Positions 46,150 through 55,066 of a stretch of DNA of 64,000 nt are shown here, in pieces. The DNA is taken from the NCBI RefSeq assembly GCF_030408455.1, contig NZ_CP046977.1:372001-436000 (forward strand), written 5' to 3'. Within the stretch, counting starts at the first letter, position 1, and every line of letters begins with the position of its first letter. Made by a program: the position numbers and the translations under genes. Under the pieces are notes generated by a model. The model made no database searches, was not told the origin of the DNA, and saw nothing but the letters and a program-made list of their open reading frames with translations. This DNA is from Corynebacterium atrinae (GTDB lineage Bacteria > Actinomycetota > Actinomycetes > Mycobacteriales > Mycobacteriaceae).

Positions 46150-47824
46150 CCCCCGTCCGCCTGCGAACGTCGCTCTGGGCCGCGTGGGCGGCATCGCGAA
46201 GCTCATCCGACGTTGCCCCGGCGGTCAACTGCGACGTGACCTCGTCGTAGCGGGCCCGCTCGGCGGCCATGAGGACATCGATGCGATCGTTGAGGTCCTC
46301 GCGGGCCCGCTTGGCCATCCGGCGCACATTATCCTCACCGAAGACCGTCTCCAGCATTTTCTGTCCCACCACCGCGGAACCGCCCGCAATCGCGATCTCC
46401 CCGCCGGTCAGGCCCGCCGTTGAGGCGAACACCACCAACATGAGCGCAACGGTGATGACGTTGAGGCTCAACGACATAATCCGCGCTTTCATCCGCTTAT
46501 CCCCAGCATTGTCCTGGATGTAGCTGACCAACCCGGCCTGCCACTCCCGCACTAGCTCGGCAGCCTGGTCGTTGATATCCGGGCTGGCGGCGGCCAACCC
46601 CGGGGACGATGCCGCCCGCAACTCAGGCGCGACGGAGCCGAGGTGGGACCACGACCGCACCGCGGCGGTTTCGGCCGAATCGACCACCACCGCGTGCAAC
46701 CCGGCCTCGATCTCCTTCTCCACCTCACGGATCGGCGCCGGCCGACCAGTGAAGAAGCTTCCCACCCGATCCACCGCCATCGAATACCAGCGCTCAATAG
46801 TGCGGAACGCATCCGAGGTGCCGACGAAATCCTGCCAGCGCTGCACCACCTCCTGTCGCAGGAGATTGCCATCGCTCGTGGCATCAATCACCTGCTCCAC
46901 CGCGCGTTGATAATTGCCATCGAACACCCCGGCCAGCTGCTCACCGAACTCTTCCTGGCGCTGTCGTTTTGAAGCCAGCTCCTCCACGCGCATTCCCACC
47001 CGATTGACCGCGCCCAGCACCGTCTTGCCAGCCATGGCGCGCCGGGCAGCGGCATCCGCCGCCAACTCATGCAAATGCTTGCTTATTTGCGTCACCAGTT
47101 CCCCCGGCAGCAGTCCCTCCACCGGCCCAGCATCCGGCACCGTGTACAAGGTCGCGCGGCCCAGACCTGCCTCGCTCATCATGCGCCGCAGATCCACGGG
47201 AACCGAATCCTCATCCACACGATTGAGGATCACAATGACCTCAATATCGCGGCCCGCCGCCTCATGCAGGAAGTTCCACACCAACTGATCCGCATAGCGC
47301 GACGGCGTGGTCACAAACACCCACAAGTCCGCCGCCGCCAGCAGCTGGGACGCGAGCGCCCGGTTACGGTCATCGATGGAATCGAAATCGGGGGCGTCGA
47401 GAAGCGCCAACCCCGGGCTGATGGCATCGGTCGACACCGTCCGCAGCGACGTCGCAGTCGGATTTGCCCCCGGTTCGCCCTGCTCGCGCGCCAACCCCGG
47501 GAGCACCCGGTTCGAGTTGAACCAGGCGGAATCCGCCGGATTTGCCACCAACACCGGCTGCCGAGTCGTTGGGCGAATTACTCCCGCCTGGCTCACCTGC
47601 TTGCCGACGATCGCGTTCACCAACGTCGACTTGCCACTCCCGGTCGAGCCGCCCACCACCGCCAACAACGGCGCATCAATGTTGGCCAGGCGCGGCAGAA
47701 TATAGTCGTCGATTTGGTCGATGACCGCCCTCGCCTCGGCCTCTGCGGAGGCATCGACGGCGAAGGTCGCGTCTGCCACTGTCTCACGCAGGTGGACTAC
47801 AGAATCCAACGATGAGTTGTTCAC
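46133..47824 (-). CDS. Dynamin-like/YfjP-type GTPase, first of a pair
   Basis: 563 residues from GTG 47824; the frame is open to 48040 but that part would cover the rplN leader and shows no conserved sequence. Walker A GGSTGSGKST about 58-67, G3 LDAPDFDS, G4 NRVD. Central coiled region, then one or two hydrophobic helices near the C-terminus (MSLSLNVITVALMLVVFASTAGLTGGEIAIAGG). No good ribosome site is seen for the GTG, so the start is uncertain. Divergent from rplN. Confidence 0.83.
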   Translation of the reverse strand: MNNSSLDSVVHLRETVADATFAVDASAEAEARAVIDQIDDYILPRLANIDAPLLAVVGGSTGSGKSTLVNAIVGKQVSQAGVIRPTTRQPVLVANPADSAWFNSNRVLPGLAREQGEPGANPTATSLRTVSTDAISPGLALLDAPDFDSIDDRNRALASQLLAAADLWVFVTTPSRYADQLVWNFLHEAAGRDIEVIVILNRVDEDSVPVDLRRMMSEAGLGRATLYTVPDAGPVEGLLPGELVTQISKHLHELAADAAARRAMAGKTVLGAVNRVGMRVEELASKRQRQEEFGEQLAGVFDGNYQRAVEQVIDATSDGNLLRQEVVQRWQDFVGTSDAFRTIERWYSMAVDRVGSFFTGRPAPIREVEKEIEAGLHAVVVDSAETAAVRSWSHLGSVAPELRAASSPGLAAASPDINDQAAELVREWQAGLVSYIQDNAGDKRMKARIMSLSLNVITVALMLVVFASTAGLTGGEIAIAGGSAVVGQKMLETVFGEDNVRRMAKRAREDLNDRIDVLMAAERARYDEVTSQLTAGATSDELRDAAHAAQSDVRRRTGDEGRV

Positions 47825-48062
47825 CCATTCATTGTGGCAGACTCCCTGCGAAAGAGTTTGGAATCGAAGCGGCGACTGTGGTTGAATACTCGGGTTGACC
47901 GAGTTGGTCGGTGCCGCATGCATTTCCGAATGCGACGCCGAGACCCTTCGACCACCCGGTGGGGTGCGTTCGTCGATAAGCAAGGAAAACAGCAAGACAA
48001 TAGACCAGGTGCGTGCAAGGCCGGAAATCTTCGCGCACATTAATCCAGGTCAGGAGACCAAA
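47825..48062 (+). promoter_or_regulatory. Leader/promoter region of the spc operon
   Basis: 238 bp between the GTPase gene and rplN. TTGACC (about 47895) could be a -35 but its -10 partner is weak. GGAGA at about 48052 is the rplN ribosome site. A GCTTATCGACG copy lies on the minus strand at 47971-47981. Confidence 0.4.
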
Positions 48063-48431
48063 GTGATTCAGCAGGAATCGCGTCTGAAGATCGCCGATAA
48101 CACCGGCGCCAGGGAAATCCTGTGCATCCGTGTGCTCGGCGGCTCGACCCGACGCTTTGCCGGAATCGGTGACGTCATCGTCGCCACCGTCAAGGAGGCA
48201 ACTCCCGGTGGCAACGTCAAGGCTGGCGAAATCGTCAAGGCCGTCATCGTTCGTACCAAGAAGGAAACCCGTCGCGCAGACGGCTCCTACATCCGCTTCG
48301 ACGAGAACGCGGCTGTCATCATCAAGACCGACAACGAGCCGCGCGGAACCCGCATCTTCGGCCCAGTTGCTCGTGAGCTTCGCGAGAAGAAGTTCATGAA
48401 GATCGTGTCGCTTGCACCGGAGGTGATTTAG
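48063..48431 (+). CDS. rplN: 50S ribosomal protein L14
   Basis: 122 residues from GTG 48063 ([19 protein letters not shown]). Binds 23S rRNA at the subunit interface. The frame extends upstream in the leader but L14 starts here in all relatives. Resumes the ribosomal superoperon 23.5 kb after rpsQ. Confidence 0.98.
   Translation: MIQQESRLKIADNTGAREILCIRVLGGSTRRFAGIGDVIVATVKEATPGGNVKAGEIVKAVIVRTKKETRRADGSYIRFDENAAVIIKTDNEPRGTRIFGPVARELREKKFMKIVSLAPEVI
48419..48427 (+). promoter_or_regulatory. Strong ribosome site before the TTG start of rplX
   Basis: GGAGGTGAT is nearly fully complementary to the 16S 3' end and lies 4 bp before the TTG at 48432. It supports TTG as the true rplX start and may offset the weak start codon. 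Confidence 0.8.
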
Positions 48432-48746
48432 TTGAAGATCCACAAGGGCGATATGGTCCTCGTCATCTCTGGCCCCGACAAGGGCGCCAAGGGCAAGGTC
48501 ATTCAGGCTTTCCCGAAGAAGGAAAAGGTCCTCGTTGAGGGCGTCAACCGCATCAAGAAGCACGTCGCCAACTCCGCACCGGAGCGCGGCGCTGAGTCCG
48601 GCGGAATTGTTACCCAGGAAGCACCGATCCACGTCTCCAACGTGATGGTCCTGGACTCCGACGGCAACCCGACCCGCGTCGGTTACCGCTTCGACGAGAA
48701 CGGCAAGAAAGTCCGTATCTCGCGTCGTAACGGGAAGGACATCTAA
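48432..48746 (+). CDS. rplX: 50S ribosomal protein L24
   Basis: 104 residues from TTG 48432, immediately after the rplN stop. KOW motif [24 protein letters not shown] start in a highly expressed gene is unusual, but the ribosome site is strong and no ATG fits the family start MKIHKGD. Confidence 0.97.
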   Translation: MKIHKGDMVLVISGPDKGAKGKVIQAFPKKEKVLVEGVNRIKKHVANSAPERGAESGGIVTQEAPIHVSNVMVLDSDGNPTRVGYRFDENGKKVRISRRNGKDI

Positions 48747-48748
48747 GC

Positions 48749-49303
48749 ATGAGCGAGAACTACACCCCGCGTCTGAAGACTCGCTACCGCGAGGAAATCC
48801 GCACCAAGCTCAACGATGAGTTCTCCTACGAGAACGTCATGCAGATCCCCGGCGTCACCAAGGTTGTCGTCAACATGGGCGTCGGCGAGGCAGCTCGCGA
48901 CTCCAAGCTGATCAACGGTGCTCTCGAGGACCTCACCCTCATCACCGGCCAGAAGCCGCAGCTGCGTCGCGCCAAGAAGTCCATCGCGAACTTCAAGCTC
49001 CGCGAAGGTATGCCCATCGGCGCCCGCGTCACCCTCCGTGGCGACCGCATGTGGGAGTTCCTCGACCGTCTCCTGACCGTCGCCCTCCCCCGTATCCGCG
49101 ACTTCCGCGGTCTGTCTGACCAGCAGTTCGACGGCCACGGCAACTACACCTTCGGCCTCAACGAGCAGACCATGTTCTACGAGATCGATGTCGACAAGGT
49201 CGATCGCCCCCGCGGCATGGACATCACTGTCGTCACCACCGCCTCCAACAACGACGAAGGTCGTGCCCTGCTCCGCGAGCTCGGCTTCCCCTTCAAGAAG
49301 TAG
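48749..49303 (+). CDS. rplE: 50S ribosomal protein L5
   Basis: 184 residues. Binds 5S rRNA in the central protuberance. Conserved [17 protein letters not shown] segment and [14 protein letters not shown] end. Followed by a terminator and a 2.3-kb insertion before rpsH; no rpsN is found here. Confidence 0.98.
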   Translation: MSENYTPRLKTRYREEIRTKLNDEFSYENVMQIPGVTKVVVNMGVGEAARDSKLINGALEDLTLITGQKPQLRRAKKSIANFKLREGMPIGARVTLRGDRMWEFLDRLLTVALPRIRDFRGLSDQQFDGHGNYTFGLNEQTMFYEIDVDKVDRPRGMDITVVTTASNNDEGRALLRELGFPFKK

Positions 49304-49319
49304 GCAGTTCGGTCTGAAA

Positions 49320-49362
49320 CGCCCTCATTGTTCCCCGGTTGGGGGGACGGTGGGGGCGTTTT
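49320..49362 (+). terminator. Terminator after rplE
   Basis: CGCCCTCATTGTTCCCC pairs imperfectly with GGGGGACGGTGGGGGCG around GGTTG, then TTTT. Ends the rplN-rplX-rplE transcript. Confidence 0.8.
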
Positions 49363-49377
49363 CTGCTGCTTGGGTTG

Positions 49378-49572
49378 TGATCGCGACGGGCTGATCGCGA
49401 CTTTTAGGCTGTTTTGCGGTGTGCGGGGTTGCGCGACCTGGGGGTTTGGGTGCTGGGGTTGGTTCGGGTCGTGAGCAGGGGGTCGGGATCGGGCGTGATC
49501 GCGACGGGAAGGCCTCTAGGCGAGGGGCATCCTGGTGTTTTGCACGCCGGGGCGGGGTTCAGGTCGCGATCA
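49378..49572. repeat. Cluster of four TGATCGCGAC decamers
   Basis: Exact copies on the plus strand at 49378-49387, 49392-49401 and 49496-49505 and inverted at 49563-49572, in the gene-free 300 bp between rplE and the next gene. The last two form an inverted pair with a 57-bp loop. One further copy is at 16314. Role unknown. Confidence 0.6.
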
Positions 49573-49605
49573 GGATGTCGGGAGCACTCACTTAGGATGA
49601 AGGCC

Positions 49606-50292
49606 ATGTATCCCGAATTTCTGGCGGTCGGATTTGATCAGCAACCTGGTGAGATTTCAGACTTGGTGTTTGATCAAGAGCTGATGGGGGAGGAGGACTG
49701 CGGTGATGGCTACCAATTGTGCGCGGTCTACGTGGATCCTTCGGGCGCCCGAATCAGCGTGGGTCTGCGTGATAGCAAGCCGTACCTGCATGCGGGGGTC
49801 TCTGGTCCGGTGAGTGAAGCTGCCGAGGTGACGCGCTTAAGTGATACAACCGCGCGGGTGGATATGGGCGATGCCATGGTGTTGGCCAATGTGGAGTTCC
49901 CAGCGAAATACGCTAGCGATGAACCGCATCATGCGCAGGAGCTGCGCCTCAGTGCGGTAGGTGTGGAGGACCTTCGGGTGTATCCCACGGAAGAGGCATA
50001 TCTGGCGGAGGATGATTCCGCCGCCGTCGGGCAGTTGATTTCGCCTGGCTTGATCTCGCTTCAGGGTGGTGTCCAGCAACCGAATGCCGTCGCATTTCTG
50101 TCCGGGCGATGCCGTCAGGTTGAGCTGCGCGCCAATGCACTGACGGGGAAGAGCTTTTGGTATCTGCTCATCGATACGAAGGTGCCAATCGCGGTGGCCT
50201 TGCCCGAGGGTGTGAAGCCGGCGCCGGCTGTGGGGTCGGTTGTGGCGGGGACGGTGCTTCTCTATGCCTCGGAGATGAGTTCGCCCGCGTAG
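49606..50292 (+). CDS. Conserved hypothetical protein
   Basis: 228 residues from ATG 49606 (MYPEFLAVGFDQ, AGGA eight bases upstream); ATG 49597 would add three. No family recognised. The sequence is acidic and strand-rich (QLCAVYVDPSGARISVGLRDSKPYLHAG, AMVLANVEFPAKY), without signal peptide or membrane helix. Its last 31 bp overlap the convergent fdhD gene. Function unknown. Confidence 0.7.
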   Translation: MYPEFLAVGFDQQPGEISDLVFDQELMGEEDCGDGYQLCAVYVDPSGARISVGLRDSKPYLHAGVSGPVSEAAEVTRLSDTTARVDMGDAMVLANVEFPAKYASDEPHHAQELRLSAVGVEDLRVYPTEEAYLAEDDSAAVGQLISPGLISLQGGVQQPNAVAFLSGRCRQVELRANALTGKSFWYLLIDTKVPIAVALPEGVKPAPAVGSVVAGTVLLYASEMSSPA

Positions 50293-51095
50293 AGGTTGAA
50301 GCGATTGCCGCGGGTGAAGCCGGTCAGCGCCAAACCGGCGGATCGGGCGAGGTCCACGGCGAGGGAGCTGGCAGCTGAGACGGCGACGAGCGCTCCGAAC
50401 CCAGCCATGACGGCTTTCTGGGCCAGTTCGAAGGACGCACGCGAGCTCATGACCAGGATGAGGTCATCAGCGGGGAGTAGGCCCTGGAGAAGAAGATGGC
50501 CGATTACTTTGTCGGCGGCATTGTGACGGCCGATGTCCTCGCGGGCTACGATGAGCTCGCCGTCCCTTGTAAACGCACCCGCGGCGTGGATTCCGCCGGT
50601 ACGGCGGAATTGCTGCTGCTGATCCCGCAACAGGTCGGGAAGCTGGACCACGACGGCGGGGTCGAGGGGAAATCGGCGCGGGGGAGCGGCGACCTTGCCC
50701 AGAATTTGTTCGATGGAGGAAGATCCGCAGACCCCGCAGGCAGAGGTGGTCGTCGATAAGCGAAATGATTCGAGGCCGGGAGCACGAACGCTGGAGGCGA
50801 GATCGACCTCGATGACGTTGTAGGTGTTGGCGCCATCGGGGCCGGTGGCACCGGCACAGTAACGGGCGGTGGCGACGTCAGAGGCGGAACGGATGATGCC
50901 TTCTCCGTAAAGGAAACCGTGTACCATCTCGATGTCGTGGCCAGGTGTGCGCATCGTGGTATTGAGTATGGGGCCGCCGACGCGAAGCTCGAGAGGTTCC
51001 TCGGCGGTGACGTAGTCAGCCCGGGTGTCGGTGTCAACTCCATCAGGCCCGACGGAGACACGGGTGACAGCGAAGGTCCGGTTAAGCCTTCCCAC
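50262..51095 (-). CDS. fdhD: Formate dehydrogenase accessory sulfurtransferase
   Basis: 277 residues from GTG 51095, which shares a base with the upstream stop (TAGTG). The catalytic CGVCG motif is at Cys120/Cys123; AAGAFTRDGELIVAREDIGRHNAADKVIG and MSSRASFELAQKA are FdhD hallmarks. It transfers sulfur to the molybdenum cofactor of formate dehydrogenases. In C. glutamicum the same position carries fdhD with fdhF; here no fdhF gene is present in the window. Confidence 0.95.
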   Translation of the reverse strand: MGRLNRTFAVTRVSVGPDGVDTDTRADYVTAEEPLELRVGGPILNTTMRTPGHDIEMVHGFLYGEGIIRSASDVATARYCAGATGPDGANTYNVIEVDLASSVRAPGLESFRLSTTTSACGVCGSSSIEQILGKVAAPPRRFPLDPAVVVQLPDLLRDQQQQFRRTGGIHAAGAFTRDGELIVAREDIGRHNAADKVIGHLLLQGLLPADDLILVMSSRASFELAQKAVMAGFGALVAVSAASSLAVDLARSAGLALTGFTRGNRFNLYAGELISEA

Positions 51096-51376
51096 TATGA
51101 CCGTTCCTGCAGCATCATCTGGAGAGCGTGCGCCTGGGACTTCGTGAGGGTCACGGTCTCCTCGGGGTCGGAGGTCGCTCGTCCGACGGACAATCCGAGC
51201 AGGAAAGCGGTGACCGGGGCGGCGGGCCGGGAGGGGCCATGGGCGACGTCGCGGGTGAGATCGAGAATGTCGCGCATGAGGTCATTGACCAGGGAAAGTT
51301 CTAGGTCGAGGGAGGTCGCTGCCGCAATTAGCCAGGAGTGTGCGGAGGCGAGATTCTCTTCTTTGTGCGCGTTCAT
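51095..51376 (-). CDS. DUF6457 small protein
   Basis: 93 residues from ATG 51376 (an ATG at 51385 adds three). All-helical, with SAHSWLIAAATSLDLE near the start and APVTAFLLGLSVGRA in the middle, the DUF6457 pattern found beside fdhD in actinobacteria. Probably translated together with fdhD. Likely helps formate dehydrogenase or molybdenum-cofactor maturation; this rests on gene neighbourhood. Confidence 0.82.
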   Translation of the reverse strand: MNAHKEENLASAHSWLIAAATSLDLELSLVNDLMRDILDLTRDVAHGPSRPAAPVTAFLLGLSVGRATSDPEETVTLTKSQAHALQMMLQERS

Positions 51377-51385
51377 TCTGACCAT

Positions 51386-51648
51386 TCTAGGAGGGATTTT
51401 GAGCTGGGGGTCTGGACGGGTACCCTGGCTTGTCGGACTCGTGTGCCTTGAGAAAGGTGCACGTAACCGCCAAGAACTAAATCATTCAACTTTGTTGTAG
51501 GCCCCCCGCCAACATGGCGACCGGGTGGAAGTGGCAGCGAGCGCCCCAGGCTATTGAGTTTGGGGAGCGTGAAGTGGCCCGACGGAATACCCGGCAAACG
51601 ACCACGGTGGGTAGGGAACCGCAGCGAGAAAGGTACCGGTCACCTAAC
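51386..51648 (+). promoter_or_regulatory. rpsH leader region
   Basis: 263 bp between divergent DUF6457 and rpsH genes. Contains a near-perfect hairpin GTGTGCCTT / AAGGTGCAC around 51440-51461 and the GAGAAAGG purine run before rpsH. It must hold the promoter of the rpsH-rplO unit, but no clear -35/-10 pair was found. Confidence 0.4.
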
Positions 51649-52047
51649 ATGACCATGACTGATCCTATCGCCGACATGCTGTCGCGCGTGCGCAATGCAA
51701 ACCATGCGCACCACGACACCGTGTCGATGCCGTCTTCCAAGCTGAAGATCAACATCGCGGAGATCCTCAAGCAGGAGGGCTACATTGCTGGCTACTCCGT
51801 CGAGGATGCTCGGGTCGGCAAGACCCTCTCCCTCGAGCTGAAGTACAGCCCGTCTCGTGAGCGCTCCATCGCTGGTCTGCGCCGCGTGTCCAAGCCGGGT
51901 CTGCGCGTGTACGCCAAGTCCACCAATCTGCCGCAGGTCCTCGGGGGCCTGGGCGTGGCTATCATTTCCACGTCCCAGGGTCTGCTGACCGACCGTCAGG
52001 CAACCGAGAAGGGCGTAGGCGGAGAAGTCCTCGCCTACGTCTGGTAA
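51649..52047 (+). CDS. rpsH: 30S ribosomal protein S8
   Basis: 132 residues from ATG 51649 (an ATG at 51655 is also in frame). [17 protein letters not shown] start and the [14 protein letters not shown]-terminal motif are standard. Central-domain 16S rRNA binder. First gene of the second half of the spc operon. Confidence 0.98.
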   Translation: MTMTDPIADMLSRVRNANHAHHDTVSMPSSKLKINIAEILKQEGYIAGYSVEDARVGKTLSLELKYSPSRERSIAGLRRVSKPGLRVYAKSTNLPQVLGGLGVAIISTSQGLLTDRQATEKGVGGEVLAYVW

Positions 52048-52062
52048 AGGGAGGATTGACTA

Positions 52063-52599
52063 ATGTCGCGTATCGGTAAAAACCCGATTGCCATCCCGTC
52101 CGGCGTCACCACGACGATCGACGGCCAGAACATCGAGGTCAAGGGCCCGAAGGGCACCCTGTCTTTCGAGGTCCCGGCCCCGATCTCCGTTGCCGTTGAG
52201 GAGAACGAGATCCTCGTTACTCGTCCGGATGACAACCGCAAGAACCGTGCACTCCACGGTCTGTCCCGTTCTCTCGTCAACAACCTGGTTGTCGGCGTGA
52301 CCGAGGGCTACACCATCAAGATGGAGATCTTCGGCGTGGGCTACCGCGTCCAGGCTAAGGGCAAGAACCTTGAGTTCGCCCTCGGCTACTCCCACCCGAT
52401 TCTGATCGAGGCTCCGGAGGGCATCACCTTTGCGGTTGATGGCACCACCAAGTTCTCCATCGCGGGTATTGACAAGCAGCAGGTCGGGCAGATCGCCGCC
52501 AACATTCGCCGTCTGCGGAAGGACGACCCCTACAAGGGCAAGGGCATCCGCTACGAAGGCGAGCAGGTCCGCCGCAAGGTCGGAAAGACGGGTAAGTAA
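52063..52599 (+). CDS. rplF: 50S ribosomal protein L6
   Basis: 178 residues. Two repeated domains; begins [15 protein letters not shown] and contains the L6 signature [18 protein letters not shown] segment ([19 protein letters not shown]). Supports factor binding near the sarcin-ricin loop. Confidence 0.99.
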   Translation: MSRIGKNPIAIPSGVTTTIDGQNIEVKGPKGTLSFEVPAPISVAVEENEILVTRPDDNRKNRALHGLSRSLVNNLVVGVTEGYTIKMEIFGVGYRVQAKGKNLEFALGYSHPILIEAPEGITFAVDGTTKFSIAGIDKQQVGQIAANIRRLRKDDPYKGKGIRYEGEQVRRKVGKTGK

Positions 52600-52601
52600 G
52601 C

Positions 52602-53006
52602 ATGAGCAACACTGCAGAGAACTCCAAGCGCACCCCGGTTGGCAAGGACATTTCGTCCCGCCGCCGCGAGGCCCGCGCACGCCGTCACTTCCGCATCCGC
52701 AAGACCCTCCGTGGCACCCCCGAGGCGCCGCGTCTGGTCGTGCACCGCACCTCCCGTCACCTGCACGTGCAGGTGATCGACGACAATGCCGGTCACACCC
52801 TGGTCGCCGCCTCCACCATGGAGCCGGACGTTCGCACCGTTGAGGGCGACAAGAAGGCCAAGGGCGCCAAGGTCGGTCAGCTCATCGCTGAGCGCGCCAA
52901 GGCCGCTGGCATCGAGACGGTCGTGTTCGACCGTGCGGGTTACAAGTACCACGGCCGCATTGCCGCTCTGGCTGATGCCGCACGTGAAGGTGGTCTGAAG
53001 TTCTAA
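52602..53006 (+). CDS. rplR: 50S ribosomal protein L18
   Basis: 134 residues. 5S rRNA-binding protein with the core [18 protein letters not shown] and [24 protein letters not shown]. Starts two bases after rplF. Confidence 0.99.
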   Translation: MSNTAENSKRTPVGKDISSRRREARARRHFRIRKTLRGTPEAPRLVVHRTSRHLHVQVIDDNAGHTLVAASTMEPDVRTVEGDKKAKGAKVGQLIAERAKAAGIETVVFDRAGYKYHGRIAALADAAREGGLKF

Positions 53007-53046
53007 TGATCACCGACTCCATGAACATCAACGGAAGGATCGCGTA

Positions 53047-53679
53047 ATGCCGGGACGTGAACGGCGTGACGGCGGACGCTCCGCCGACGACAACAGCAAC
53101 AACAACAAGAATGATCGCCGCGGCGGACGTCGCGACGATCGTCGTAACCAGCAGCAGGACGAGCGCAGCCAGTACCTGGAGCGCGTTGTCACCATCAACC
53201 GCGTGTCCAAGGTCGTCAAGGGTGGTCGTCGCTTCAGCTTCACCGCTCTCGTGATCGTGGGCGACGGCCAGGGCATGGTCGGCGTTGGCTACGGCAAGGC
53301 TAAGGAAGTTCCGGCTGCGATCCAGAAGGGTGCTGAAGAGGCTCGTAAGAACTTCTTCCGCGTCCCGATGGTCGGCGGCACCATCACCCACCCGGTTCAG
53401 GGTGAGGCTGCAGCGGGCATCGTGATGCTCCGCCCGGCTGCACCGGGTACCGGTGTAATCGCTGGTGGCGCTGCCCGCCCGGTGCTTGAGTGCGCTGGCG
53501 TTCAGGACATCCTGTCGAAGTCTCTCGGCTCCGACAACGCCATCAACGTCGTCCACGCCACCGTGGACGGCCTGAAGCAGCTGGTTCGCCCCGAAGAGGT
53601 CGCCGCACGCCGCGGCAAGACCCTCGAGGAGGTCGCTCCGGCTCGTATGCTGCGCGCCCGCGCAGGTCAGGAGGCGTAA
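53047..53679 (+). CDS. rpsE: 30S ribosomal protein S5
   Basis: 210 residues. The S5 core starts near residue 40 ([30 protein letters not shown]). Residues 1-38 form an Asn/Arg/Asp low-complexity extension ([20 protein letters not shown]), typical of corynebacteria. Involved in decoding fidelity and mRNA entry. Confidence 0.99.
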   Translation: MPGRERRDGGRSADDNSNNNKNDRRGGRRDDRRNQQQDERSQYLERVVTINRVSKVVKGGRRFSFTALVIVGDGQGMVGVGYGKAKEVPAAIQKGAEEARKNFFRVPMVGGTITHPVQGEAAAGIVMLRPAAPGTGVIAGGAARPVLECAGVQDILSKSLGSDNAINVVHATVDGLKQLVRPEEVAARRGKTLEEVAPARMLRARAGQEA

Positions 53680-53682
53680 ATT

Positions 53683-53868
53683 ATGGCTCTGAAGATCACC
53701 CAGATCAAGGGACTGGTTGGCACCAAGCCGAAGCAGCGTGAGAACATGCAGTCTCTCGGACTTCGCCGCATCCGCCACTCCGTGGTTCGCCCCGACACCC
53801 CCGCGGTGCGTGGCATGATCCACGTCGTGCGCCACCTGGTCACCGTCGAAGAAGTGGCAGGGGAGTAG
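53683..53868 (+). CDS. rpmD: 50S ribosomal protein L30
   Basis: 61 residues. Conserved [26 protein letters not shown]. Between rpsE and rplO as in most bacteria. Confidence 0.98.
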   Translation: MALKITQIKGLVGTKPKQRENMQSLGLRRIRHSVVRPDTPAVRGMIHVVRHLVTVEEVAGE

Positions 53869-53874
53869 TAACAC

Positions 53875-54321
53875 ATGAGCGAAATTATTAAGCTCCACGA
53901 CCTGCGTCCGGCAAAGGGCGCAAACACGCCGAAGACCCGCGTTGGCCGCGGCGAGGCTTCCAAGGGTAAGACCGCTGGTCGCGGTACCAAGGGCACCAAG
54001 GCTCGCAAGCAGGTTTCGGCCGCTTTCGAGGGTGGCCAGATGCCGCTGCACATGCGTCTGCCGAAGCTCAAGGGCTTCAAAAACCCGAACAAGGTCTACT
54101 TCCAGGTTGTTAACGTTTCCGACCTGGAGAAGGCTTTCCCGCAGGGCGGCGACGTCACTGTTGCCGACATCGTTGCAGCGGGCCTCGTGCGCCCGAAGCA
54201 GCCGGTGAAGGTTCTGGGCAACGGCGACCTCGGCGTCAAGCTGAACGTCACCGCTGCCAAGTTCTCCAAGTCCGCCGTCGAGAAGATCGAGGCTGCCGGA
54301 GGCACCGTCACCGAGGCTTAA
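53875..54321 (+). CDS. rplO: 50S ribosomal protein L15
   Basis: 148 residues. [11 protein letters not shown], the [21 protein letters not shown] basic arm and the C-terminal globular domain ([15 protein letters not shown]) are intact. Ends the rpsH transcript at a strong terminator; secY does not follow directly. Confidence 0.98.
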   Translation: MSEIIKLHDLRPAKGANTPKTRVGRGEASKGKTAGRGTKGTKARKQVSAAFEGGQMPLHMRLPKLKGFKNPNKVYFQVVNVSDLEKAFPQGGDVTVADIVAAGLVRPKQPVKVLGNGDLGVKLNVTAAKFSKSAVEKIEAAGGTVTEA

Positions 54322-54351
54322 GCCCTCGTTGACTTGGCCGTTGAGGTCAGG

Positions 54352-54397
54352 AACTACTGCCCCATTCCGCTGTGCGGAATGGGGCAGTAGTTTTTAT
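54352..54397 (+). terminator. Terminator after rplO
   Basis: Perfect 19-bp stem (AACTACTGCCCCATTCCGC and its complement) with a 3-base loop TGT, then TTTTT. One of the strongest terminators in the window; it separates rplO from secY. Confidence 0.96.
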
Positions 54398-54940
54398 GGC
54401 GGTGACCTTTGTGTGTAAGAGCCCTGCGCCCACTTTTGTTACACAGCGGCCTGAGCGCCTTCATCCTCGCCAACGCGCCAGGCTTGACGTGTACCCCCTC
54501 TGCGCAGGCCGTGGCAACGTCCGGGGCTTTTGCGCGGTCCGTGCATACTGGCTCCCACAAAACCCTGATCGTCCGCGCCTATGCGCCGACCGCAAGGTCA
54601 CCTTCTGCGTGCTCGACTATGGCAGCAGCAACTTCCTCCGGAGTGCCACTAACACCGTGCTTATCGACGCCGCCCCCGTCATCCGGGAGATGGCAGAGGC
54701 CTACCCACCCTTGACTATCCGCGAGAGCTTCCGTCTTCAATACCTCCGACGAAGGCTAGAAGTAGCTCGACCGCGCCAACGTGCTCGCCGAGCGCGACAC
54801 TGTACCCGACTTCACTTTCGTGGGGGTCAACAAGTTCAAGGCCGACGGCAGCCGGCAAACGCTGGACATGCCGTCTACATCGGATTTGGGGAATTCTTCG
54901 AGACAAACGGTGGCTGTTCGGCTGGTTGTTCCGGTTCTAA
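54398..54940 (+). pseudogene. Possible gene remnant between rplO and secY
   Basis: No intact gene. A frame from 54769 reads DRANVLAERDTVPDFTFVG then VNKFKADGSRQTLDMPS, with coding-like composition, but stops (including TAG just before 54766) interrupt it upstream. Another frame is open from 54409 to 54714. This suggests decay of a former gene by frameshift and stop mutations. I cannot name the ancestor. A GCTTATCGACG copy is at 54659-54669. Confidence 0.35.
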
Positions 54941-54946
54941 AGGTCA

Positions 54947-54952
54947 TATAAT
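54947..54952 (+). promoter_or_regulatory. -10 element of the secY promoter
   Basis: A consensus TATAAT, 115 bp before secY. The -35 is weak (GGTTGT region near 54924-54930). It would give the secY-adk-map unit its own promoter after the rplO terminator. Confidence 0.6.
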
Positions 54953-55066
54953 CGCCCCACGTCCGAGACCGGCCGCCAACACACTGGTAGGCTGATCAAG
55001 TCAATTGTGTCAAACCCTCGCGTGCCCTGATCGTTCGTGGTCAGGGATGTGGGGCCAGGAGGCTTA

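Noticed and set aside
47825..48040. Longer N-terminus for the first GTPase
   Set aside because: Would cover the rplN leader and has no conserved sequence; GTG 47824 begins the recognisable part, although its ribosome site is poor.
49304..51648. rpsN (S14) between rplE and rpsH
   Set aside because: No S14 sequence in this stretch; in relatives the gene is located elsewhere.
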